Of a DNA stretch of 64,000 bases, positions 56,931 through 64,000 are shown one piece after another; position 1 is the first letter of the stretch, and each line of letters begins with the position of its first letter. Below the pieces are notes generated by a model that was not told the DNA's origin, searched no databases, and saw only the letters and a list, made by a program, of their open reading frames with translations. The stretch is taken from the NCBI GenBank assembly GCA_902765485.1, contig CACWZZ010000001.1, positions 124,001-188,000 of the forward strand. Direction: 5' to 3'. The stretch comes from an uncultured Bacteroidales bacterium (GTDB lineage Bacteria; Bacteroidota; Bacteroidia; Bacteroidales; Paludibacteraceae). Position numbers and translations under genes: made by a program.

Positions 56931-58829
56931 ATGAAGAAAGGAAAAATAACGCTATGGTGGCATAATATCTGGCGGAACGAGACGACCAGCAATGTGGCGC
57001 TTTGTATTCTCAGTCTCGCGCTGGTCATTTTGTTTTGGATCATCGTGACGCTGGTCAATGGTCTCGACTGGGGTGCCACCTTCAGTTCGCTGATGAAAGT
57101 GAGTCCGAACCCTGCGGGGGTAAGCAAGCAACTGCATTTCGTGCTCGGTCTGGTCGGATCGGTCATCATCACGCCTTTCGTCTTCGCCGCCATCACGCTG
57201 GGTATCCGCCATCGGGCGCAGAAAGTGCAACTGGGACAGCGGCGGTACAAAAGCTTGCGCGATCATTTGGTGATGATCGGATATAATGCCTATTCGGGTT
57301 CTATCATTGCCAATGTGTTGGGCAAAGAGGAGAACAGCAACCGCGCTTTAGTGATCTTGACGACCCGTCCTCCGAAAACCATCCGTGCGGAGTTACGCGC
57401 TCTGCTGGCGAAAGAGATCGAGCAGCGCGTGATCATTTATGCCGGTTCACCTCATTCGGCTTTTCATATCCATGCCCTGAATCTGGACCGCGCTGTGGCG
57501 GTATATATGACCCTTGACGGGGCGGAGTGGGAGAGTATGTACACCCGCAGCGTCTCTGTACTGCCGCTAATCGCCAAAGAAGCAGGAAAAGGCGAACGAA
57601 TGCCGCTGCCGGTTTATATGATGATTAATGACTCGGAGGCATACCAGATCAGCAGTCGGCTGACGATCCCGGAGGCTTACAAACAGCACGACGGCAAGCA
57701 GACCATCGATATCCATGTATATAATTTCTATGAGAACTGGGCACGCCTGCTATGGAGTTATAACGGGTTACGGGGAAAAGGCGGAGAGTACGTTTATGAC
57801 CGGCTGGATTACGAGCTGCTGGAGGGCACCGACCGGTACGTCCATCTGGCGATCGTGGGATTCAACGACATGGGCAAAGCGTTGCTCAATGAAGCGATCC
57901 GCATGTGCCACTATGTGAGCCATCAGCTTTCAGATGTCAGCCATCAGACGGTAGTGACGATTATCGACAAACAGGCGGAGCGGCTGGAGCGCAGTTATCG
58001 CTCCAAATACCCGTATATAACTTCGCAGGTGAGTGACATCCGCGTGGAGTTCAAACAAGCGGACATAGAGGACCCTGCGGTGCGGGAAGAGATCAAGAAA
58101 TGGGCGGATGACGAGAAGCAGTTGCTGACGATCGCAGTCTGTTTTGCTTCGCCCGACCACGCCATGCAGACCGCTCTGTCGTTGCCCGAAGAGGTCTATT
58201 ATCGCTACGAGAAAGGGGAGTTGGTTCACCCCAACCGAGTGTTGGTGCATCAGGCCGTGCGCAGCAGTCTGCAAGACCTGCTCGATGCCAACGATGTGCG
58301 GTTTGCCCATCTCAAGACTTTCGGCTCGTATTACGAAGGCGCAACTATGGACTTGCTGAACGACGATATGGCTACGTTCGTCAACGGGCTCTATAATGAA
58401 CATTTCTACGACGATATCAGCCGCGTGGGGGAGATCGAGCACCTCGACTGGCGCGAACGAATGCCTCAGTGGCGGCAGCAATGGATGGCGTTGCCGGAGA
58501 AAAACCGCCGGAAGACCCGCGACCAGATCGACATGTACCGCTCCGTTTTCGCTTATCTGGAGCGCCAGGGAGTGGCGAAAGGAAAGCTACTGACCGATCC
58601 CGATATGATCGAGCACCTTGCCGAAGCGGAGCACCGCCGGTGGAATGCGCAAGCCTCCCTGCTCGGGTACCGGCAGGCGCGCGGAGACGAACCGCGCATG
58701 GAGGACGTACGGGTGCATACATGCATCGTTCCGTATGATAAATTGACGAGATTCGAGCAACTCAAAGACCACGTAGTGGTGATGTCGGCGCTCGTCTTGC
58801 GCGAGTGGGAGAACGCAATACACGCGTAA
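56931..58829 (+). CDS. two-TM TrkA/RCK-like protein with RyR domain
   Basis: A 632-residue protein. Membrane helices at about 22-44 and 69-92 resemble a two-TM channel, but no TVGYG-type K+ filter is visible between them. Two Rossmann-like TrkA/RCK domains follow (LVMIGYNAYSGSIIANVL near 113; LAIVGFNDMGKALLNEA near 305). Residues about 545-625 are a RyR domain (AEHRRWNAQASLLGYRQARG; HTCIVPYDKL). RyR domains are known from ryanodine receptors and bacterial proteins of unclear role. It may sense a ligand or ion downstream of the kinase system. Confidence 0.8.
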   Translation: MKKGKITLWWHNIWRNETTSNVALCILSLALVILFWIIVTLVNGLDWGATFSSLMKVSPNPAGVSKQLHFVLGLVGSVIITPFVFAAITLGIRHRAQKVQLGQRRYKSLRDHLVMIGYNAYSGSIIANVLGKEENSNRALVILTTRPPKTIRAELRALLAKEIEQRVIIYAGSPHSAFHIHALNLDRAVAVYMTLDGAEWESMYTRSVSVLPLIAKEAGKGERMPLPVYMMINDSEAYQISSRLTIPEAYKQHDGKQTIDIHVYNFYENWARLLWSYNGLRGKGGEYVYDRLDYELLEGTDRYVHLAIVGFNDMGKALLNEAIRMCHYVSHQLSDVSHQTVVTIIDKQAERLERSYRSKYPYITSQVSDIRVEFKQADIEDPAVREEIKKWADDEKQLLTIAVCFASPDHAMQTALSLPEEVYYRYEKGELVHPNRVLVHQAVRSSLQDLLDANDVRFAHLKTFGSYYEGATMDLLNDDMATFVNGLYNEHFYDDISRVGEIEHLDWRERMPQWRQQWMALPEKNRRKTRDQIDMYRSVFAYLERQGVAKGKLLTDPDMIEHLAEAEHRRWNAQASLLGYRQARGDEPRMEDVRVHTCIVPYDKLTRFEQLKDHVVVMSALVLREWENAIHA

Positions 58830-58863
58830 AAATAACGGAAAAAAGAAAAAAAGTGCTGAATTA

Positions 58864-58895
58864 TTTGTATAATTCAAAAAAAAGCAGTATCTTTG
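58864..58895 (+). promoter_or_regulatory. promoter of rimP-nusA-infB
   Basis: TTTG (58864-58867), 20 bases, TATCTTTG (58888-58895), exact consensus, 56 bases from the rimP ATG. Confidence 0.88.
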
Positions 58896-58910
58896 CACCG
58901 TGAAATGAAT

Positions 58911-58934
58911 GAGGGGACCCGAAAAGGTCTCCTC
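58911..58934 (+). other. leader hairpin before rimP
   Basis: GAGGGGACC / GGTCTCCTC (9-bp stem with one mismatch, 6-base loop), followed by GCTTTATT. It sits in the untranslated leader and may be an attenuator or processing site; similar leader structures precede rimP in other bacteria. Confidence 0.6.
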
Positions 58935-58950
58935 GCTTTATTAAAATAAC

Positions 58951-59409
58951 ATGGATAAACAGCAATTACAGACTTGGATTGAAGAGTACCTGAGCGGTAC
59001 GGAGTATGAATTAGTGACGCTGGAGATATCTCCGGCGAATGATATCCTCGTGGAGGTGGACCGGCTGGAAGGCGTGGATGTGGATTTCTGCGCAGAGCTG
59101 AACCGTTTTCTCGTGGAACGGCTGGATGCCGTAGAGCCGGATTACTCGCTTGAGGTGGGTTCGCTGAGCCTGACCGCTCCCTTCAAAACCAAGATGCAGT
59201 ACCAGAAGAACTTGGGACACGACGTGGAGGTGCTGGCGGACGGCAAGAAGTACAAAGGACAGCTTGTTTCCGTCGATGAGGAGACGTTCAGCGTTGATGT
59301 GGCGGAGAAAGTAGCGGTAGAGGGCAAGAAGCGCAGAGAGACGCAGATCGTGACCCACACTTGGAGGTACGATGAGCCCAAATATGTGAAATATGATTTA
59401 AAATTTTAA
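58951..59409 (+). CDS. rimP: ribosome maturation factor RimP
   Basis: A 152-residue protein. The N-terminal half has the RimP pattern: YELVTLEISPANDILVEVD and the conserved VDVDFCAELNRFLVERLD helix. The second half is an SH3-like Sm fold with VGSLSLTAPFKT, the RimP 'v.SPGl.rpl' equivalent. It binds the 30S subunit late in maturation. It heads the classic rimP-nusA-infB operon. Confidence 0.92.
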   Translation: MDKQQLQTWIEEYLSGTEYELVTLEISPANDILVEVDRLEGVDVDFCAELNRFLVERLDAVEPDYSLEVGSLSLTAPFKTKMQYQKNLGHDVEVLADGKKYKGQLVSVDEETFSVDVAEKVAVEGKKRRETQIVTHTWRYDEPKYVKYDLKF

Positions 59410-59413
59410 TATA

Positions 59414-60667
59414 ATGGCAAGCAAAGAAGAAACCGTCAACTTGGTTGACATTTTCAAAGATTTCAAAGAGAACAAGAGTATTGACAAGCAGACCTTGATC
59501 ACAGTACTGGAGGACTCGTTCAAAAGCGTGATCCTCAAGATGTACGGTCCGTCTGCCAAGTACACGATTATCGTGAACCCGGACAAGGGCGACTTGGAAA
59601 TCTATCGCGACCGTCTGGTGATGGAGGACGGCGATGTGGCGAATCCGGATACCCAGATTTCGCTCAGCGATGCGCGTGTACTGGACGACGAAGCGGAAGT
59701 GGGAGACGATGTAACGGATCAGGTTTCGCTGGCTTCCTTCGGACGCCGTATGATCCTGAACCTCCGCCAGACTTTGGCATCCAAGATCCTGGAGCTGCAG
59801 AAGGAAAATCTCTACCAGCGGTACAAAGACATGCTGGGACAGATTGTGACCGGCGAGTTGTACCAGGTTTGGAAGAAAGAGATGTTGCTGCTCGACGAAG
59901 AGGGCAACGAGCTCTACCTGCCGAAACAGAACCAGATTCCTTCGGATTTCTACCGCAAGGGCGATATGGTACGCGCCGTAGTCGTGCAAGTGGAGAATAA
60001 GAACCAGCAGCCGAAGATCATTCTGAGCCGTACTGCGCCGTTGTTCCTGCAGCGTCTGTTTGAGCAAGAGGTGCCGGAGGTGAAAGAGGGTCTGATTGCA
60101 ATCAAGAAGATCGCCCGTATCCCGGGTGAGCGCGCCAAAGTGGCGGTGGAGACCTTCGACGAGCGTATCGACCCGGTAGGCGCATGCGTCGGCGTGAAGG
60201 GTGCCCGTATTCATGGTATCGTACGCGAGTTGCGCAACGAGAACATCGATGTCATCAACTATACCCCGAATATCAACCTCTATATCCAGCGTGCCCTCTC
60301 GCCCGCAAAGATCAGTTCGATGGAGATCGACGAGGAGAACAAGACCGCAAAAGTGTACCTCCAGCCGGACGAGGTGTCCCTCGCTATCGGTAAGGGCGGA
60401 TACAATGTCAAACTGGCGGGTATGCTGACCGGATATGAGGTAGAGGTATATCGCGAGATCGACGAGGACTTGGACGATATCTATCTGGACGAGTTCAACG
60501 ACGAAATCGACCAGTGGGTCATCGATGCCTTTAAGGCTGCCGGTCTGGATACTGCTAAAGAGGTGCTGGCGATCAGCAAGGAAGACTTGATCAAACGCAC
60601 CGATCTGGAGGAGGAGACCATCGATGAGGTCATCCGCATCCTCGAAGCAGAGTTCGCAAACGATTAA
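59414..60667 (+). CDS. nusA: transcription elongation factor NusA
   Basis: A 417-residue protein. An N-terminal RNAP-binding domain is followed by an S1 domain (about 130-200) and two KH domains (VGVKGARIHGIVRELRNENI near 257-276; DEVSLAIGKGGYNVKLA near 318-334). The end is a short helix-hairpin region, without the acidic repeats of proteobacteria, as is usual in Bacteroidota. It acts in pausing, termination and antitermination. Confidence 0.95.
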   Translation: MASKEETVNLVDIFKDFKENKSIDKQTLITVLEDSFKSVILKMYGPSAKYTIIVNPDKGDLEIYRDRLVMEDGDVANPDTQISLSDARVLDDEAEVGDDVTDQVSLASFGRRMILNLRQTLASKILELQKENLYQRYKDMLGQIVTGELYQVWKKEMLLLDEEGNELYLPKQNQIPSDFYRKGDMVRAVVVQVENKNQQPKIILSRTAPLFLQRLFEQEVPEVKEGLIAIKKIARIPGERAKVAVETFDERIDPVGACVGVKGARIHGIVRELRNENIDVINYTPNINLYIQRALSPAKISSMEIDEENKTAKVYLQPDEVSLAIGKGGYNVKLAGMLTGYEVEVYREIDEDLDDIYLDEFNDEIDQWVIDAFKAAGLDTAKEVLAISKEDLIKRTDLEEETIDEVIRILEAEFAND

Positions 60668-60720
60668 GTCTAACCCTTAACCCCTCGTACGACGCGAGAT
60701 GAAAGAAGGTCGAAACCGAC

Positions 60721-63390
60721 ATGGCTATAAAACTGATAAAAGCATGTAAAGAATTAAATATCGGAATGGCTACTCTGACCGCATGGTGCGAGAAGAACGG
60801 TCATCCCGTTGCGTCCGACCCGAACGTACGTATAGACGACGATCTCTATCTCTTGCTGGCGAAAGAGTTCAACAAGGACACGGCGCTGAAGATAGAGGCG
60901 GATCGCCGTGCGGCGGAGCGCGAAGAAGCGGTTCGCGCCGAGAGAGAAGCGGCTGAGGCTGCCAAGGCAGAGAAAGCGGCGGCAGAAGAAGCGGCACGCA
61001 AGGCGGCAGCGGAGAAAGCAGCTGCGGAAGAAGCAGCACGCAAAGCGGCGGAAGCTGCCAGGGCTGAGAAAGCGGCAGCAGAAGAAGCGGCGCGCAAAGC
61101 AGCGGCAGAGAAAGCAGCTGCCGAAGAGGCGGCACGCAAAGCAGCTGAGGCGCAAGCTCAGGCACAGGCTGCCAAACCCAAACCATCCAAGCCCGAGATC
61201 TTCACTCTCGGCAAGCCCGAGGTGACCGATGGACCGAAAGTGGTAGGAAAGATCGATTTGGCGTCTATCGACACGTCCACACGTCCGGCGAAGAAGACCA
61301 AGGAGCAAAAACGCAAAGAGCGCGAGGAGCGTCAGGCGGCACAGGCTGCTCAAGCAGCACAAGCACAAGCTGCTGCGGCAGAACGCCGGAGACGGGAGCG
61401 CATCAAGGGTGCCAAAGTGGACCCGACCGACAAACGCAACCAAAGCGGTAAGCCCAAAGGCAAGAAGAACCAGCCTCGCGAGGCTACTCAAGAGGAGGTG
61501 GAAAAGGCACTGAAGGAGACGCTGACGCGTTTGCAGCAGCCCAAGAGCAAGAGCACGACGGCTAAGCATAAACGTGAGCGCCGCGAGCAGGAGCGTGAGC
61601 GTCATGAACTGGAGATGATGGAGGCACAGGAGCAATCCAAAGTGCTCAAACTGACCGAGTTCGTGACCGCCAATGACCTCGCCGTCATGATGAACGTGCC
61701 GGTCAATAAGATCATCGGTACCTGTATGAGTCTTGGTCTGTTCGTCTCCATCAACCAGCGTCTGGACGCAGAGACGATCAACCTCGTGGCAGAGGAGTTC
61801 GGCTTCCAGACCGAGTACGTCGCTGCCCACGTGGTGGAAGAGATCAACGCCGACGAGGTGGTGAACGAAGAGGACATCGAGTCCCGCTGCCCGATCATTA
61901 CCGTTATGGGACACGTCGATCACGGTAAGACCTCCTTGCTCGACCATATCCGCAATGCCAATGTGATTGCCGGTGAGGCGGGTGGTATCACCCAGCATAT
62001 CGGTGCTTATAACGTCAAACTGAAGAACGGCCAGCATATTACCTTCCTTGATACACCGGGTCACGCCGCCTTCACCGCCATGCGTGCCCGCGGAGCGAAA
62101 GTGACGGATATAGCGATCATCATCATCGCTGCGGACGACGCCGTCATGCCGCAGACGGTCGAGGCGATCAACCACGCGCAGGCTGCCGGTGTGCCGATGG
62201 TCTTCGCAATCAACAAGGTGGATAAACCCGGTGCGAACCCCGATAAGATCCGTGAGCAGTTGAGCAACATGAACATCCTTGTAGAGGACTGGGGCGGTAA
62301 ATACCAGTGCCAGGAGATCTCTGCGAAGAAAGGCACAGGCGTTTATGAACTGCTGGAGAAAGTGCTGCTGGAGGCAGAGATGCTGGACCTGAAGGCGAAC
62401 CCCAAACGGCGTGCCAAAGGCTCCGTCATCGAGTCATCCTTGGACAAAGGACGAGGCTATGTCGCTACGTTGCTTGTTCAGGATGGTACGCTTCACATGG
62501 GCGACATCGTCCTTGCCGGTACCTTCCACGGCCGTATCAAGGCGATGTTCAATGAGCGTGGCCAGAAAATCACCGAAGTGCGTCCGGGCGAACCTTGTTC
62601 GATCTTGGGTCTCAACGGCGCGCCGCAGGCGGGTGACGAGTTCAACGTCCTGCCGACCGAGCAAGAGGCACGCGAGATTGCTAACAAACGTGAGCAACTC
62701 CAGCGTGAGCAATCCATCCGGACGAAGAAACATATCGGTTTGGAGGAGATCGGTCGCCGTCTGGCTATCGGAGACTTCAAGGAACTGAATATCATCGTCA
62801 AAGCCGATGTGGACGGTTCGGTAGAGGCAATCAAAGACTCGCTCATCAAACTCTCGACGGAGAATATCCAAGTCAACGTCATCCACGGTGCCGTAGGTGC
62901 TATCAGCGACAGCGATGTCATGCTGGCTGCGGCTTCCGATGCCCTGATCGTCGGCTTCAACGTCCGTCCTACCGGTACGGCGCGCAAGATGGCGGAGCAG
63001 GAGGAAGTGGATATCCGCATCTATTCCATCATCTACGACGCGATCAACGAGATCAAGGACGCGATGGCAGGTATGTTGGCACCGGAGGTCAAAGAAGAAG
63101 TTACTGCGACCCTCGAAATACTCCAGACTTTCCATATCTCCAAGGTGGGTACGATCGCCGGATGTATCGTCCGCGAAGGCAAGATCAAACGCGGCAACAA
63201 AGTGCGTGTCATTCGCGACGGTATCGTGATCAAGACCGCCGAACTGGCGTCCCTCAAGCATGTCAAGGATGATATCAAAGAAGCCGGTGTCAACACCGAG
63301 TGCGGCGTGAGTCTCAAGGCGTACGACGACCTGCAGCAAGGCGATATGCTGGAGGCATTTGAGGAAATCGAAGTTGCGAAAACATTATAA
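60721..63390 (+). CDS. infB: translation initiation factor IF-2
   Basis: An 889-residue GTPase. Residues 1-60 form a small N-terminal domain; 60-150 is an Ala/Glu/Lys/Arg helix with repeated [11 protein letters not shown] units. The G domain has [12 protein letters not shown] (G1, near 396), [10 protein letters not shown] (G3) and NKVDKPG (G4). Domains II-IV follow and end in a beta barrel that binds fMet-tRNA. It is the third gene of its operon, 53 bases after nusA. Confidence 0.95.
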   Translation: MAIKLIKACKELNIGMATLTAWCEKNGHPVASDPNVRIDDDLYLLLAKEFNKDTALKIEADRRAAEREEAVRAEREAAEAAKAEKAAAEEAARKAAAEKAAAEEAARKAAEAARAEKAAAEEAARKAAAEKAAAEEAARKAAEAQAQAQAAKPKPSKPEIFTLGKPEVTDGPKVVGKIDLASIDTSTRPAKKTKEQKRKEREERQAAQAAQAAQAQAAAAERRRRERIKGAKVDPTDKRNQSGKPKGKKNQPREATQEEVEKALKETLTRLQQPKSKSTTAKHKRERREQERERHELEMMEAQEQSKVLKLTEFVTANDLAVMMNVPVNKIIGTCMSLGLFVSINQRLDAETINLVAEEFGFQTEYVAAHVVEEINADEVVNEEDIESRCPIITVMGHVDHGKTSLLDHIRNANVIAGEAGGITQHIGAYNVKLKNGQHITFLDTPGHAAFTAMRARGAKVTDIAIIIIAADDAVMPQTVEAINHAQAAGVPMVFAINKVDKPGANPDKIREQLSNMNILVEDWGGKYQCQEISAKKGTGVYELLEKVLLEAEMLDLKANPKRRAKGSVIESSLDKGRGYVATLLVQDGTLHMGDIVLAGTFHGRIKAMFNERGQKITEVRPGEPCSILGLNGAPQAGDEFNVLPTEQEAREIANKREQLQREQSIRTKKHIGLEEIGRRLAIGDFKELNIIVKADVDGSVEAIKDSLIKLSTENIQVNVIHGAVGAISDSDVMLAAASDALIVGFNVRPTGTARKMAEQEEVDIRIYSIIYDAINEIKDAMAGMLAPEVKEEVTATLEILQTFHISKVGTIAGCIVREGKIKRGNKVRVIRDGIVIKTAELASLKHVKDDIKEAGVNTECGVSLKAYDDLQQGDMLEAFEEIEVAKTL

Positions 63391-63402
63391 ACATTGTGAA
63401 TT

Positions 63403-64000
63403 ATGAAAAAGTTCCTTCGTATATTGTACTTAGTTCCTCTGTCCTTCATGCTGACTGGCTGCTGGACGAGTATCTTCACGGTAGCGCCGACCGTTGAGCC
63501 GGTGGCTCCGGTGAAGACCGTTTATACGACCACGGTGACCACTCCTGCGCCGAAACACACCACGGTGAACACGGTTACCGTGACCACCTACAACAGCGAT
63601 CCGTGTTTCTATCTGGACTTGAATGCCGTGGCTGCAGCATTCGCTGAGAGCCGTTCGGTACGTGAGTTTGAGCAGATCCTCAACTCCAGCCGGTATATGA
63701 TCAATAACTTGGATCTGAACCGTGACGGATGGATCGATTACCTGCGTGTGATCGAGACCCACAGCGGCTATTATCACACGATGTTGATCCAGGCTTGTCT
63801 GGCTCCCGGTGTTTTCCAGGATGTTGCTACGCTGATCGCGGAGCGCAGGACCAGCGCGCTGTATGTGGAGGTGGTAGGTGATCGGTACCTGTATGGATAT
63901 AACTATATCGTCCGTCCGGTGTTCGTGAAACGTCCGCCGATCTGGGATGTGTTCGGCAGACCGACCTATGCTGTATGGACTTCGCCTTATCACTATGGCT
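63403..64000 (+). CDS. lipoprotein with EF-hand-like loop (partial)
   Basis: The frame starts at ATG 63403 and runs off the right edge after 199 codons. Signal peptide with lipobox MLTGC, so it is lipid-anchored; then a Thr/Val/Pro-rich linker. DLNRDGWIDYLRV (near residue 105) looks like a single EF-hand calcium loop. It lies 12 bases after infB and may read through from the operon. Confidence 0.72.
   Translation, partial: MKKFLRILYLVPLSFMLTGCWTSIFTVAPTVEPVAPVKTVYTTTVTTPAPKHTTVNTVTVTTYNSDPCFYLDLNAVAAAFAESRSVREFEQILNSSRYMINNLDLNRDGWIDYLRVIETHSGYYHTMLIQACLAPGVFQDVATLIAERRTSALYVEVVGDRYLYGYNYIVRPVFVKRPPIWDVFGRPTYAVWTSPYHYG

Noticed and set aside
60754-62175. 473-residue minus frame opposite infB
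   Set aside because: Leu/Cys/Arg-rich mirror of the Ala/Glu-coded strand; infB is certain on the plus strand.
1-64000. CRISPR array
   Set aside because: Repeats at 29361, 42098 and 42276 are direct tandems without unique spacers; no cas genes seen.

Overview
The window comes from a member of the Bacteroidota, most likely order Bacteroidales. The main evidence is promoter grammar: ten start regions carry the Bacteroidota sigma-factor boxes (TTTG, 20 bases, TAnnTTTG), mostly with exact matches. The core genes rimP, nusA and infB and the phage gene families fit this placement. The sequence falls into three parts that also differ in codon and base use.

Part 1 (1 to about 36,510) is most of a temperate tailed phage. 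Its left end lies outside the window. A lysogeny switch at 33.8-34.1 kb has two promoters that face each other about 55 bases apart. Rightward genes are a CI-like repressor, a secreted protein, a second HTH protein and a tyrosine integrase. Leftward early genes (33.8 to 23.6 kb) encode small proteins, an excisionase-like protein, YqaJ-type exonuclease, RecT, a replication initiator with internal iterons, a DUF4494 protein, a short sliding-clamp-like protein, a MazG-like protein and a PP-loop (PAPS-reductase-like) protein. A terminator follows. The late genes start at two almost identical promoters (23.57 and 8.17 kb). They give a ParB-like protein, terminase, tape measure and baseplate genes, portal, a minor head protein with a metalloprotease-like domain, scaffold, capsid, connectors, tail tube and fibres. 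A small gene with its own promoter (8259-8519) is inserted against the late direction.

Part 2 (36,510-42,042) is a 5.5-kb element bounded by a perfect 15-bp repeat that looks like the 3' end of a tRNA gene. It has its own integrase, an excisionase-like HTH protein, a replication-type protein, a VRR-NUC-like nuclease and a small-terminase-like protein, but no capsid or tail genes. This is the layout of a phage satellite, lying directly against the prophage at the same attachment core. I consider it the most interesting object in the window.

Part 3 (42,043-64,000) is host chromosome. A rightward cluster encodes an FHA-FHA-membrane-trypsin protease, a zinc-ribbon FHA protein, a PP2C phosphatase, a kinase-FHA protein, an FHA membrane protein, a giant kinase with a repeat ectodomain, two secreted Sel1/TPR proteins, a membrane protein and a two-TM TrkA-like protein ending in a RyR domain. 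Together they look like a membrane phospho-signalling system. It is followed by rimP-nusA-infB and the start of a lipoprotein gene.
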